The notes: generated by a model from the letters alone, not told the origin. A DNA stretch of 64,000 bases from Streptomyces sp. NBC_00247 (GCF_036188265.1 NZ_CP108093.1:3609001-3673000), one strand, 5' to 3'. Positions 1 through 10,060 are shown, counted from the first letter of the stretch. Made by a program: numbers and translations.

Positions 1-1248
1 CACCTCTCCGACAACGATGTCATGGGCTGGGCCTCGATCGAGAGCGGTTCGGCCGGGGACGAGGTCTGGATCGACCGTTCCTTCGACGGCGGCCGGACCT
101 GGGCCTCCGGGAGCAGGCTGGGCGCCACGGTGGTGCCCGCCGGTTCGAGCGGCTGGCGTACCCAGATGTACAACGTCGACGACTGGGACACCGCGGGTGT
201 CGGCGCCCTGCGCGCCTGCGGCAAGGCGGGGGACCGCCCCGAGATCACCTGCACCGGCTGGGCGCGGGTGAACTGGAACGCCTGGAGCCGCTCCACCGCC
301 GCCGCGACTTCGCTGATGATGTCGTACGACCGGGGCACCGGCCTCTTCGGCGGCAACGGCTGGTGGACGGCGGCCAACGCGCTCACCGCCGTGCTCGACA
401 ACGCACGCCTCAGCGGGATGCCGAGCTACCAGTACGCCATCGCCTCCACGTACGACAAGAACATCAACGCCCAGGGCGGCAGCTTCCGCAACGACTACCT
501 GGACGACACCGGCTGGTGGGGCCTGGCCTGGGTGGCCGCCTACGACGCCACGGGTGACGGCCGGTACCTCGACACCGCCCGCGCGGACGCCGATCACATG
601 CAGGCGTCCTGGAACGGCACCTGCGGCGGCGGGGTGCTGTGGAACCGGACGACGACGTACAAGAACGCCATCACCAACGAGCTCTTCCTCCAGCTCAACG
701 CGGCGCTGCACAACCGCATCGCGGGTGACACGGTCTACCTCGGCCGGGCGAAGGCCGAGTGGGCCTGGTTCCGGGCCAGCGGGATGATCAACGGTGACCA
801 CATGGTCAACGACGGGCTCACCGACGCCTGCGCCAACAACGGCCAGCCCACCTGGACGTACAACCAGGGCGTGGTCCTCGGCGGGCTCACCGAGCTGTAC
901 CGGGCCACCGGTGACACCACGCTCCTGACCACCGCGCGCACCCTCGCCGCAGCCTCCACCGTCCGGCTCCAGACCGACGGGGTGCTGCGGGAGCCCGGCG
1001 AGGGTGACGAGTGCTCCGGCGACGGCCCGTCCTTCAAGGGCGCGTACGTGCGCGGCCTCGGCAGGCTCGACACCCAGCTGACCGACCACCCGTACGCGGC
1101 GACCCTCGACCGCTGGGCCGACGCTGCCTACGCCAAGGACCGCAACGCCCTCGACCAGTACGGCCCGCACTGGAACGGGGGCGCCGGCAGCAGTGACTAC
1201 GGCTGCCAGCAGAGCGTTCTCGACCTGCTCAACGCGGCTGGACAGTAG
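1..1248 (+). CDS. GH76 family alpha-1,6-mannanase, 5'-truncated by the window
   Basis: The reading frame is open from base 1, so the N-terminus (signal peptide and first helices) lies outside the window; 415 residues are visible. The family hydrolyses alpha-1,6-mannan backbones of fungal mannan. The diagnostic paired aspartates are in YLDDTGWWGLAW, with Asp codons at 502 and 505, and the remaining sequence is rich in the Trp/Gly/Asn helices of an (alpha/alpha)6 barrel. Later landmarks include the CGGGVLW and NQGVVLGGL segments. A 10-bp hairpin follows about 30 bp after the stop. It lies upstream of the GH92 and GH16 genes, which suggests a shared fungal-wall substrate. Secretion is inferred because the N-terminus is missing. 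Confidence 0.88.
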   Translation, partial: HLSDNDVMGWASIESGSAGDEVWIDRSFDGGRTWASGSRLGATVVPAGSSGWRTQMYNVDDWDTAGVGALRACGKAGDRPEITCTGWARVNWNAWSRSTAAATSLMMSYDRGTGLFGGNGWWTAANALTAVLDNARLSGMPSYQYAIASTYDKNINAQGGSFRNDYLDDTGWWGLAWVAAYDATGDGRYLDTARADADHMQASWNGTCGGGVLWNRTTTYKNAITNELFLQLNAALHNRIAGDTVYLGRAKAEWAWFRASGMINGDHMVNDGLTDACANNGQPTWTYNQGVVLGGLTELYRATGDTTLLTTARTLAAASTVRLQTDGVLREPGEGDECSGDGPSFKGAYVRGLGRLDTQLTDHPYAATLDRWADAAYAKDRNALDQYGPHWNGGAGSSDYGCQQSVLDLLNAAGQ

Positions 1249-1277
1249 ACGAGGGACCGGCCCGGCACCGAGGGGCT

Positions 1278-1308
1278 CGGTACGGGGGGACGCCACGGCC
1301 CCGTACCG
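1278..1308 (+). terminator. Probable terminator after GH76 gene
   Basis: A perfect 10-bp GC-rich inverted repeat (CGGTACGGGG / CCCCGTACCG) with an 11-nt loop starts 30 bp after the stop codon. There is no U-tract, which is common in Streptomyces terminators. Confidence 0.6.
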
Positions 1309-1382
1309 CGCCCCTCCGGCGTGTGAGGCGGGTCACTCGCGCTCGGCGATGGATTCCGGGCGTCCACGGGGTCTATCCGGTC

Positions 1383-1595
1383 ATGACGAACTCAGTGAAG
1401 GGCCCTGCCAGTTACTTCCCCTCGATCGAGAAGACCTACGGACGCCCCGTGGCGCAATGGAAGGAACTGATCCGTGCCTCGCCCTTGACGAAGCACGGGG
1501 AACTGGTCGCCTGGCTCAAGACCGTCCACGGCCTCGGGCACGGCCACGCCAACGCCCTGGTCGCCCACACGCGTGCGGAGGATGCCGACCGCTGA
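1383..1595 (+). CDS. DUF4287 domain-containing small protein
   Basis: A 70-residue protein beginning MTNSVKGPASYFPSIEKTYG. The SYFPSIEK and HGLGHGHANALVAH motifs are those of the DUF4287 family, small helical proteins common in actinobacteria and of unknown function. An upstream in-frame ATG at 1323 would add 20 basic, unconserved residues, so the ATG at 1383, which starts exactly at the conserved part, is preferred. No clear ribosome binding site is visible. The gene stands alone on its strand between the GH76 gene and a convergent membrane-protein gene. Confidence 0.8.
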   Translation: MTNSVKGPASYFPSIEKTYGRPVAQWKELIRASPLTKHGELVAWLKTVHGLGHGHANALVAHTRAEDADR

Positions 1596-1613
1596 CGTGT
1601 GGAGGGCGGTGCG

Positions 1614-1751
1614 GTGACCGGCCCGCGCAGGTACCGACTCCCCCACGCGAGGACTCCCGTGCGGAGCACCGTCGAGACCACCGAGGGCCCGGTGGCCGTT
1701 CCGTCCCGGGAGCACCGCTGGACCGCCCTGTTCCTCATCACCGAGCAGTGA
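1614..1751 (+). CDS. Possible 45-residue small protein
   Basis: A GTG-started frame (VTGPRRYRLPHARTPVRSTV...) preceded by a GGAGG-like sequence 10-15 bases upstream. It ends just before the convergent gene at 1776. It is basic at the N-terminus and has no recognised domain. In GC-rich DNA a 45-codon frame can arise by chance, so this is only a candidate. Confidence 0.25.
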   Translation: MTGPRRYRLPHARTPVRSTVETTEGPVAVPSREHRWTALFLITEQ

Positions 1752-1775
1752 CCGGGGGCCGGACGGCCCTGCTCG

Positions 1776-2552
1776 TCACTCGTCGTCGGAGGGCGCGGGG
1801 GTGTCCCAGACGATGAAGTGGAACCGCATGCCGCCGTCCCCACTGCCCAGCCACTCGACGGCGGCCAGATGGTTCGCGCTGGTCGGCAGGCAGAACCACG
1901 CCCCCTCCTCGCCGGTGTTCATTTCGGCGGTGGCACGGGGGAACGTGGTCAGCATGTGGGCGCAGTCGCCGGGAGTGGCGCCCCTGGGGCTGTCGGCCAC
2001 GCGGCCGTTCAGGGGCGAGAACGACTCACCGCCGCTCCACGCCATGTCGGGGTTGGGCACCGACGTACCGACCGCGCCGTGTTCGAGGTCGGCGCTGCTC
2101 CCCTCGGTGAGCGTGAAGTCCCCCCGCTTGATGACCTTCGTCGAGGTCCCGGAGGGGGACGGCGAGGGGGACGACGAGGTGACGACGTCGTCGGCGGGGG
2201 TCTCGTCCGGAGCGGCGCTCTCCGGGGTCCCGGTGGCGGCCGACGCCCCGGGCGCGGTCGGGTCCCCGGCCGTCGCCGACGGCGGAGCGAGCACGCCGCG
2301 CGGGGCGTTGCCCCCGGTCCCCACGATCAGGGTGACGACCAGACCGAGCACGGGCACCAGGATGCCCACGACCCACCACGACCACCTCGGCGGCCCGTGA
2401 GGGGGCTGCGGGGACTCCGGCGTTGTGTGGCGCGGCGGTTGGGCCGGCATCGGTGGGTGTGCGCCGGTACCGCCCGGAAGTGGGCCGAGCCCACCCGGCA
2501 GGGGACCTGTCCCGCCCGACTGTGGACCGACTCCGCCCGGCTCCTGCGTCAT
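1776..2552 (-). CDS. Single-pass membrane protein with proline-rich N-terminus, unknown function
   Basis: 258 residues. Residues 1-55 are a Pro/Gly-rich cytoplasmic arm (repeats of GPLPGG and GGTG type). A single transmembrane segment follows at about 58-80 (WSWWVVGILVPVLGLVVTLI), then a Thr/Ser/Pro-rich linker (about 90-140) and a C-terminal extracellular domain of about 115 residues with two cysteines (GDCAHML and WFCLP) that could form a disulfide. This architecture is frequent in Streptomyces cell-surface proteins of unknown role. It is transcribed divergently from the GH92 gene, sharing a 368-bp intergenic region. No function is assigned. Confidence 0.75.
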   Translation of the reverse strand: MTQEPGGVGPQSGGTGPLPGGLGPLPGGTGAHPPMPAQPPRHTTPESPQPPHGPPRWSWWVVGILVPVLGLVVTLIVGTGGNAPRGVLAPPSATAGDPTAPGASAATGTPESAAPDETPADDVVTSSSPSPSPSGTSTKVIKRGDFTLTEGSSADLEHGAVGTSVPNPDMAWSGGESFSPLNGRVADSPRGATPGDCAHMLTTFPRATAEMNTGEEGAWFCLPTSANHLAAVEWLGSGDGGMRFHFIVWDTPAPSDDE

Positions 2553-2920
2553 GGCGCCCCGCCCCCGTGTTCCGTACGCGTCGAAAGATCTTCACCGTAC
2601 CGAGCCGGTCGGGTGCATGTCAGGAGATTTCTCCGGTGCGGCGGACCGGCCCACCCCCGGCCGCCGCTCGGAACCGCACCGTGCGGGCAGCGCCGATGGG
2701 AGCCGCGCCGGGTCTCCTCGGGAGCGGGACCGTCCGTGCGCCCGTCACGGCCACCTCCCGGGCGGAATGTGTTTGCCCCTCGTACGTTTTCTCCGTGTCT
2801 GATGGTGGACGGTTCGTGAACACGGCAGGGATGATCGCGGTGTTCACTTCCGTCCTGCTGTTTCTGGGTCGCACCCCGGTGTCGTGGGCTGACAACGTTG
2901 TCTTCTGGTGAGACCGAACC
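2553..2920. promoter_or_regulatory. Divergent promoter region between membrane protein and GH92 genes
   Basis: This 368-bp stretch has no credible gene. It must hold the promoters of both flanking genes. Two palindromes are visible on the GH92 side: GTGAACAC / GTGTTCAC at 2816-2823 and 2840-2847 (16-bp spacing), and the perfect 12-mer at 2891-2902. Exact -10/-35 boxes cannot be assigned by eye. Confidence 0.5.
2891..2902. promoter_or_regulatory. LacI-type palindromic operator candidate
   Basis: GACAACGTTGTC is a perfect 12-bp palindrome centred on a CG step, 18 bp upstream of the GTG start of the GH92 gene. CG-centred AACGTT palindromes are typical of LacI-family sugar regulators. Its position would let a repressor block transcription or early elongation. 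The regulator itself is not in the window. Confidence 0.5.
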
Positions 2921-5900
2921 GTGCGACGCAGTGTGCGACGCCTGAGAGGTCCCGTGTCCACAAGATCCCATCCCGCTGTACCCCCGGAGGCACCTCCGGG
3001 TACGTCCCCCGGCCGTCGCCGCCCGCTGCGCGCGGCGGTCGCCGTCCTGCTCGCCGGGGCGCTCGGCGCCGCCGCGCTGGCGGGCGGCGGCGTGGCCGTA
3101 GCCGCGCCCGGCGCGAGCACGTCCGGTGCCTCCGGCACCGACTGGACCGCGCTCGTCGACCCGTTCGTGTCGACCGCCGGTGACGACGGCAACGACCTGC
3201 CGGGCGCGCAGGCGCCCCACGGCCTGGCCAAGGTCAACCCGTTGACCACGCCGAACCGCAACCACCCCGGGTACGACTACGACGAGGACCACATCGCCGG
3301 GTTCACCGCGACCAACCTCGACGGGGTCGGTGGCTCGGGCGGCGGCGGCGACCTGCTGGTCGTCCCGACCTCCGTGCGGTACGACAGCCGGCCCGCCACC
3401 AGCACGTACGCCCACGCGTACAGCCACGACGACGAGTCCGCGACGCCCGGCTCCTACCGGGTGGGCCTCGGCGCCCTCTCCGGTACCGGGGCGGCCGTCA
3501 AGGAGGAACCGGGCACCATCGAGGCCGAGATGGCCGCGACGACGCGCACCGCGCTGGAGCGGTACAGCTTCCCCGCCGGCTCGCAGCCCGAGCTGGTCCT
3601 CGACCTCGCGAACAACTTCACCAGCCGCACCCGCTCGACCCTGAAGGCGACGACGCGCCCGGACGGGACGACCTCGATCGACGGTCTCCTCGCGGGATCG
3701 TTCAACGGCGCCTCGTACCAGCTGTATTACCACGCCACCACCAACGTCCCGGTGACCTCGCTGAAGAGCTGGGGCGGTGACGGCAAGCTGAGCGACGCGA
3801 CCTCGCGGGACGGGGTCGACACCGGCGCCGTGCTCGGGTTCGACGCGTCCCACGGGGACGACGTCGAACTGCGGATCACCCTCTCGCCGATCAGCGCCGA
3901 ACAGGCCGCGACCGACCAGGCGAACGAGGTCGGCGGGCTCACCTTCGAGCAGGCGCGCGAGCGGACGAAGGCCGAGTGGAACACCGCGCTCGGCGCGGTC
4001 GCCGTCAAGGCCTCGGAGAAGTCCGACCCCGGGTCGACGCTGACCAAGGAGTTCTACACCCACCTGTACCGCATGTACGCGGCTCCGGTGAACGCCACCA
4101 GCACCAGCGGTACGTACCGGGGCGCGGACGGCGCGGTGCACCAGGCCAACGGCTTCACGTACTACGACGGCTGGTCCACCTGGGACGACTTCCGCAAGTA
4201 CTCCGTCGAGGCGTACATCGACCCGGCCACCTACCGGGACATGGTGCAGTCGCTCGTCGAGCTCTTCGCCGACACCCGCGCCACCGGCAAGAGCCTCGGC
4301 AGCCTCACCCACTCGGTGCCGACCGTGCGCTGGGAGCGCTCGGCGGTGCTGGTCGCCGACGCGCTGTCGAAGGGGTTCAAGAACTTCGACCGGCTCGACG
4401 AGGCGTACCCGGCGCTGATGGCGTACGCCGGGTACTACACCGGCGCGCAGCTGCGCCAGGGGTACGTCACCGGTGACCCCGGTACGACCGTCCAGCGCGG
4501 CTACGACCAGTGGGCGCTCTCCGTCATCGCGGGCGCGCTCGGCAAGACGGACGACGCGGTGAAGCTGCGCGAGCAGTCGACCATGGCGATCGACAACCTC
4601 GTGAAGTCCGGTGCCTGGAAGGCGCCGGACGGCACCGAGGTCGGTCTGCTCACCCCGCGCGCCGCGAGCGGCGACTGGCAGGCCGCCGACTACGAGAAGT
4701 TCGAGGAGGCCGGTCTCTACCAGGGCACGCTCTGGCAGTACCACTGGTACGACGCCTACGACATGGGCGGCCTCATCGAGGCCATGGGCGGCGACAAGGC
4801 CGGCAAGGCCGCGGTGGAGCACATGTTCGGCGAGGACTCCCGTGTCGACGACGGCTCGACCATGCTGCACTCCAACGCGAACGAGATCGACCTGCAGGCC
4901 CCGTACCTCTTCAACTACGTCGGCGAGCCGAGCCTGACGCAGAAGTGGGTGCGCTCCATCTACACCGGCACCACCTGGAACCGGTACATCGCGACCGGCT
5001 CCACCAACGAAGCCCCCAGCGGTGGCGGCCAGTTCACCCCGCCGGTGAAGACCCAGGTCTACAAGCTCTCGCCGCACGGCTTCCTGCCGACCATGGACAA
5101 CGACGCGGGCACCATGTCGACCATGTTCGTCGGCGCCGCGCTCGGCCTGTTCCCGGTCACCGCCGGGTCCAGCCAGTTCCAGATCGGCAGTCCGTTCTTC
5201 GACTCCACGACGATTCGCTACGCCAACGGCGCCGAGTTCACCGTGAAGGCGAACGGCGTCTCGCCGAGCGCCTACTACGTGCAGAGCGCCAAGCTCAACG
5301 GCAAGAAGTTCGACAACACCTGGCTGGACTACTCGCAGATCGTCGCGGGCGGCACCCTCGACTTCACCATGGGCGCCAAGCCCTCGAAGTGGGGCACCGG
5401 CACCGAGCCCGCGTACTCGCTGAACACGGACGCGGGGGACACCGGTTCCGGTACGGCCCCGGGCAAGGGCGACACCGTCGTCCACGCAGCCCCGGCCACC
5501 CTCGCGACCAAGGCCGACGGCACCGTCGACGGCGGCGTGCGGCTCACCCTCTCGGGACCGGCCACGTTCACCGGCCGCAAGGGCACCAGCCTGACCACGA
5601 GCGGGGCGGCGACCGTCACCGGCCTGCCGGGCGGCGTCACCGGAGACCTCCGTGTCACCGACGCGCACACCGCGACCCTCTCCCTCAAGGGCACCACCGA
5701 GGTCGACGCGCGCCTCGGCATCACCTTCCAGGACACGGCCTTCGCGCACGGCGTGAAGGCGTCCACGGTGCGCGGCACCGGGATCTCCCCGACCGACCCG
5801 CTCACCGTCTCCGCAGCGGCGGTGCACCGCGCGAGCCTGGGCGCACTCGTCGACCAGGCGTCCCCGGTGCGCGTGGGCAACTACTCGGACGGCTCCTGGA

Positions 5901-8900
5901 CCCTCTTCCGGTCGGCCCTGGAGCGCGCCCGGACCGTCCTCGCGGACTCCGCCTCCCCGACCGGCACGCTCATGGCCGCCGAGGACGCGCTGCGGTCCGC
6001 CGCCGACACCCTCACCATCGACGAGGGCGGCTACGCCGTCCTCCAGGCCGAGAGCCCCGACGAGAAACAGGGCCCGAGTCTCACCAGCGAGCGCAACAAC
6101 TCGGACGGCAACCTCGGCGGGGTCACCGAAGGCTCGTGGGAGCGGTTCACCAAGCTGGACTTCGGCGGGGTGGCCCCGCACAGCATCTCGGTGCGGTACG
6201 CCAACTCGCAGGCCGCCGACGCCAAGCCGAGCAGCGTCGACGTCCACGCGGGCGGAGCCGACGGCCCCGTCGTCGCCACCGCCCAGCTTCCCGGAACGGG
6301 CGGCTGGCAGTACTGGAACACCGTCCAGGCGACCGTCACCGACCCGGACGCCCTGCCGGCGGCGAAGAGCGTGACCTTCGTCTTCCACGCCCCCGCGGGC
6401 CAGCAGTGGGTGTCGAACTTCGACTGGTACCAGTTCTCGCCGTACGGGATCACGGCGTCCGCCTCGACGACGCTCGCCACGCTGACCGCGGTGAACGCCA
6501 CCTCCACCGGCGGCGGTTCGCTCCCGCTCAAGACCTCGTCCGGCATCTTCGAGAACGTGACGGACGGCGCCTGGGCCGAGTGGAAGGGCACCGACCTCCA
6601 CGACGGGGCCGACACCCTCACCGTCCGCTACGACAAGCCGCAGACGCGCTCGGCGCCGGACTCGCACATCGAGCTGCGCCTCGGCTCGAAGGACGGTCCG
6701 AGGGCCGTCGACGTCCCGCTCGCCTCCACCGGTTCGGGCTGGGGCACCATCGGCACCACGAGCGTCCGCCTCGACCCGTCCGTTCTCAAGGGCGCCCAGG
6801 ACGTGTACGCGGTCTTCGCCTCCAGCACGCAGACCTCGGCCCTGCCCTACGTGGCCAACGTCTACGCGCTGACCCTGACGCAGGACGTCTCCGCCCCCGT
6901 GGCGGTCGACGCGACCGCCTTCCGCTCGAACAGCGGCGGCGGCCTCAAGAGCGAGCCGGCCGGCTGGAGCGGCGCGGGGTCCACCACGGACCTCGGCGGC
7001 ACCTACGACGGAGCCTGGCTCGACTACGGGGACATCGAGTTCGGCGCCTCGGCGAAGAACACCGTCACCGTCACCTACGCCAACAACTCCGCCCGCTGCG
7101 GCACCGGTTCGGCGATCCAGATCTACCTGGACGCTTTCGACACCGCCGCTCCCGGCACCCCGTACGCCACCGTCCCGCTGCCCGTCACGGGAAGCGCCTG
7201 GTCGTCCGGAGGTACGACGAGCCTGACGCTGCCCGAGGGGATCACCGGTACCCACGGCCTCCACCTGCGCCTGGTGACCACCGCGGACTCCTCGCACCCG
7301 TACGTGGCGAACATCGGCCGGCTCACCTTCGACCACGTCGACGCCCCCGCGGCCACGGACCCCTCCGCGCTCCGCAAGGCGATCGAGCGGTACGAGGGAC
7401 TCACCGGCCAGGCCGACCGGTACGACGCGATCGACTTCGGGGTGTACCGGCGTGAACTCGACGCCGCACGCGCCCTCGTCGACGCCGAGGACGCGACCCA
7501 GCTCGAAGTCGACACCCGCACCCGCAGCCTCACCCTCGCCGCCGGCCAGCTGATCCCGCTGCCGCGCCTCACCCTGGAGGACCTGGTCGGGACCGCCTCG
7601 GCCCTGGAGAACGCGCGTTACACGGACGCCTCCTGGAAGGCGTTCACCACCGCGCTCACCGCGGCGAAGACGGCCACGGCCGACGCCACGTCCACGGACG
7701 CGGTGCTCACCGCACGGTACGACGCCCTCCGGCACGCCGTCTCGGCGCTCGCCACCAAGCCCAAGTCGGCGCCCGCCGCACCCGAAGCGGTGTCGGCGAC
7801 CTCCTCCGGCAGCAGCGTGACCGTCGCCTGGTCCGCCCCCGCCGACACCGGCGGCTCGCCCGTCACCGGCTGGACCGTCACCCTCGACGACGGCCACCAG
7901 GTCCGGATCGCGGACCCGGCCGGCCGGAGCACCACCTTCAGCGGGCTGCGCTCCGGCCGCTCGTACACCGCGCGGGTCAGCGCCGTGAACACGTACGGCA
8001 CCTCCCGCCCGAGCGCCGCCACCGCGCCCGTGGTGACCGTCGGCGGGAAGCCGCAGAAGCCGGTGGTGACCGGCGTGGTCACCCACGGCAAGCACGTCCG
8101 GGTGACCTGGCACACCGCCTTCGACGGCGGCTTCCCGATCGTCGGCTACACCGTCGCCCTCGGCGACGGCACCACCGCGCACGTCTCCGCCACGGCGGAC
8201 ACCGCGCTGCTCACCACCACCGGCGAGGCGAAGGCGAACACCGCCACGGTGACCGCCGTGACCCTGGCCGGAACCTCCGAGGAGACGGTTTCCTCCACCG
8301 CGGCGGCCCCGGTCACCCCGTACGAGCCGTCCGCCTTCCCGGCCGCCGCCCTGGACGCGAGCTACCCGTCGGACGGGTGGCCGGAGACCGGTGACGGCTC
8401 CGACTACTTCCACGACCTGCTGAGCGGTTTCGACGACCTCTCCACCACCACCCGCGGTGCCAACGCCAAGGTGCCCTCCGGCACCTCGCCGACCGCCGAG
8501 AACGACACGATCGCCGTCGCCATCAACAACGCGGCGACCCAGAAGGAGGTGGACCGGGCCGAGGTGGACGCGACGCACAGCGCCACCGTCACCATGGCCG
8601 ACGGCCTCGGCTCCCGGCTCGGCGCGATCTACGCCGACGCCCTGGACGGCGGCCGACTGCCGAAGACCAGCGCCCTGTTCGGCCGCGTCTCGGCCGGGCT
8701 CGACGAGGTCGACGCGGTGAAGAACCTGTACGCCTACCAGCGCCCGTACGTCCGGCTCGGCTTCGTCGGCGACGGCGGCGACATCTACGAGTCGCAGGAC
8801 GGCTCGTACAGCGGCCTGGCCACCAGCGGCTCCTACCCGAGCGGCCACACCTACGGCGGCTACGAGGCCGGGACCGTCCTCGCCACCCTCCTGCCGGAGC

Positions 8901-9844
8901 TGGCGCCGTCGATCCTCGCCCGCACCTCGGAGTACGGCAACAACCGCGTCATCCTCGGGTTCCACTACCCGCTGGACGTCATGGGCGGCCGGATGAGCGC
9001 GCAGGCCACCGTGGCCCACCGCTGGGCGGACCCCGCGTTCGAGGAGCTGCTGACCGAGGCCCACGCGGAGATCGAGAACGTGCTCCTCGCGAAGTGCGAG
9101 GAGGAGGGTTACGGCACCACGCTCGCGGCCTGCTCCGGCGACGCGTACGCCGGTCTGTCCACGGAGCAGCAGGTCGACGTGTACACGCGCCGGCTGAGCT
9201 ACGGCTTCTCCCAGGTGGGGAAGTCCGGCCAGGCGCTCCAGGCTCCGGCCGACGCGGCGGCCCTGCTGATCACCGCCTTCCCGGACCTCACCACCGAGCA
9301 GCGCACGCAGATCATCGAGCAGACCGCCACCGACTCCGGCTACCCGCTCGACCTCACGGGTGAGGACCGGGAGAGCTGGGAGCGGATCAACCTGGCCGCC
9401 GCCATGGCCGCGCGGGTGGTCGTCAACGGCGACGGTTCCGTCACCGTGACCAACTTCGCCGACGCCACCGCGGCCGCGGTCGCCGACGCGAGCGCGATCA
9501 CCGTCGGGGGCGTGGCGATCGACGGGTTCGACCCGGAGGTCTCCACGTACGTGGTGGACGTGCCGAAGAACGCGAAGACCCCCGCCGTCACCGCCGTACC
9601 GGGCCGGTCCGGTGCGAAGGTGAAGGTCACCGAAGGCAGCAAGGTCCTCTCCTCCAACGGCTCCGGGTTCACCACCCGGACCGTCCGGGTGACCTCGGCG
9701 AACGGTGCGCTCACCCGTACCTACACGGTCGGGCTGCGGTCCACCGGCCGCGACGGGGGCTCCTTCGGCTCCTCCGGTTCCCACGGCGGCTGGTCGCCTC
9801 CCACGGACTGGTCCCGGCCGCTGCGCCTTCCCGGGCTGCGGTAG
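2921..9844 (+). CDS. Secreted GH92 alpha-mannosidase fused to CBM6-like, FIVAR, FN3 and PAP2 acid phosphatase modules
   Basis: 2307 residues starting at GTG, with a GGTGAG sequence 8 bases upstream. A basic N-region and hydrophobic core (about 33-62) form an export signal. The GH92 domain spans about 75-840: GYDYDEDHIAGF, GWSTWDDFRK and the family block DNDAGTMSTMFVGAALGLFP are visible. Next come a FIVAR-like helical repeat (about 971), three CBM6-like beta-sandwiches (about 1037, 1174, 1324), two more FIVAR repeats (about 1481, 1551) and two FN3 domains (about 1616, 1710). A class A acid phosphatase/PAP2 domain follows (about 1813-2060) with all three motifs: K1934-x6-R1941-P, P1973-SGH and R2009-x5-H2015-x3-D2019. 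The C-terminus is a cadherin-like sandwich. The known role of GH92 is exo-release of alpha-1,2/1,3-mannose. Joint action on phosphomannan is inference. Confidence 0.85.
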   Translation: MRRSVRRLRGPVSTRSHPAVPPEAPPGTSPGRRRPLRAAVAVLLAGALGAAALAGGGVAVAAPGASTSGASGTDWTALVDPFVSTAGDDGNDLPGAQAPHGLAKVNPLTTPNRNHPGYDYDEDHIAGFTATNLDGVGGSGGGGDLLVVPTSVRYDSRPATSTYAHAYSHDDESATPGSYRVGLGALSGTGAAVKEEPGTIEAEMAATTRTALERYSFPAGSQPELVLDLANNFTSRTRSTLKATTRPDGTTSIDGLLAGSFNGASYQLYYHATTNVPVTSLKSWGGDGKLSDATSRDGVDTGAVLGFDASHGDDVELRITLSPISAEQAATDQANEVGGLTFEQARERTKAEWNTALGAVAVKASEKSDPGSTLTKEFYTHLYRMYAAPVNATSTSGTYRGADGAVHQANGFTYYDGWSTWDDFRKYSVEAYIDPATYRDMVQSLVELFADTRATGKSLGSLTHSVPTVRWERSAVLVADALSKGFKNFDRLDEAYPALMAYAGYYTGAQLRQGYVTGDPGTTVQRGYDQWALSVIAGALGKTDDAVKLREQSTMAIDNLVKSGAWKAPDGTEVGLLTPRAASGDWQAADYEKFEEAGLYQGTLWQYHWYDAYDMGGLIEAMGGDKAGKAAVEHMFGEDSRVDDGSTMLHSNANEIDLQAPYLFNYVGEPSLTQKWVRSIYTGTTWNRYIATGSTNEAPSGGGQFTPPVKTQVYKLSPHGFLPTMDNDAGTMSTMFVGAALGLFPVTAGSSQFQIGSPFFDSTTIRYANGAEFTVKANGVSPSAYYVQSAKLNGKKFDNTWLDYSQIVAGGTLDFTMGAKPSKWGTGTEPAYSLNTDAGDTGSGTAPGKGDTVVHAAPATLATKADGTVDGGVRLTLSGPATFTGRKGTSLTTSGAATVTGLPGGVTGDLRVTDAHTATLSLKGTTEVDARLGITFQDTAFAHGVKASTVRGTGISPTDPLTVSAAAVHRASLGALVDQASPVRVGNYSDGSWTLFRSALERARTVLADSASPTGTLMAAEDALRSAADTLTIDEGGYAVLQAESPDEKQGPSLTSERNNSDGNLGGVTEGSWERFTKLDFGGVAPHSISVRYANSQAADAKPSSVDVHAGGADGPVVATAQLPGTGGWQYWNTVQATVTDPDALPAAKSVTFVFHAPAGQQWVSNFDWYQFSPYGITASASTTLATLTAVNATSTGGGSLPLKTSSGIFENVTDGAWAEWKGTDLHDGADTLTVRYDKPQTRSAPDSHIELRLGSKDGPRAVDVPLASTGSGWGTIGTTSVRLDPSVLKGAQDVYAVFASSTQTSALPYVANVYALTLTQDVSAPVAVDATAFRSNSGGGLKSEPAGWSGAGSTTDLGGTYDGAWLDYGDIEFGASAKNTVTVTYANNSARCGTGSAIQIYLDAFDTAAPGTPYATVPLPVTGSAWSSGGTTSLTLPEGITGTHGLHLRLVTTADSSHPYVANIGRLTFDHVDAPAATDPSALRKAIERYEGLTGQADRYDAIDFGVYRRELDAARALVDAEDATQLEVDTRTRSLTLAAGQLIPLPRLTLEDLVGTASALENARYTDASWKAFTTALTAAKTATADATSTDAVLTARYDALRHAVSALATKPKSAPAAPEAVSATSSGSSVTVAWSAPADTGGSPVTGWTVTLDDGHQVRIADPAGRSTTFSGLRSGRSYTARVSAVNTYGTSRPSAATAPVVTVGGKPQKPVVTGVVTHGKHVRVTWHTAFDGGFPIVGYTVALGDGTTAHVSATADTALLTTTGEAKANTATVTAVTLAGTSEETVSSTAAAPVTPYEPSAFPAAALDASYPSDGWPETGDGSDYFHDLLSGFDDLSTTTRGANAKVPSGTSPTAENDTIAVAINNAATQKEVDRAEVDATHSATVTMADGLGSRLGAIYADALDGGRLPKTSALFGRVSAGLDEVDAVKNLYAYQRPYVRLGFVGDGGDIYESQDGSYSGLATSGSYPSGHTYGGYEAGTVLATLLPELAPSILARTSEYGNNRVILGFHYPLDVMGGRMSAQATVAHRWADPAFEELLTEAHAEIENVLLAKCEEEGYGTTLAACSGDAYAGLSTEQQVDVYTRRLSYGFSQVGKSGQALQAPADAAALLITAFPDLTTEQRTQIIEQTATDSGYPLDLTGEDRESWERINLAAAMAARVVVNGDGSVTVTNFADATAAAVADASAITVGGVAIDGFDPEVSTYVVDVPKNAKTPAVTAVPGRSGAKVKVTEGSKVLSSNGSGFTTRTVRVTSANGALTRTYTVGLRSTGRDGGSFGSSGSHGGWSPPTDWSRPLRLPGLR

Positions 9845-9896
9845 CCGCGGCGCGGCCTCGCCGGACCATCGGCGAGGCGCTGCCACCACCGTGCGT

Positions 9897-9941
9897 ACGG
9901 CCCCTCCGGGTGAACCCTCGTGGTCCGCCCGGAGGGGCCGT
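9897..9941 (+). terminator. Terminator after GH92 gene
   Basis: A perfect 14-bp stem (ACGGCCCCTCCGGG at 9897-9910 pairing with 9928-9941, loop 17 nt) lies 53 bp after the stop. A smaller 8-bp hairpin (9855-9862 / 9871-9878) precedes it. Confidence 0.7.
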
Positions 9942-10060
9942 CGGCGTACCGGGGAGTCGCGGGCAGGGCGGGCGGGCGGGCGTGCCGGGTCGGGCCGCGT
10001 CCTTCCCGAGCGCCTTCGACTCTTGAAGGGGAACGCGCGCGAGGGAGACGTGTCGGGCAT

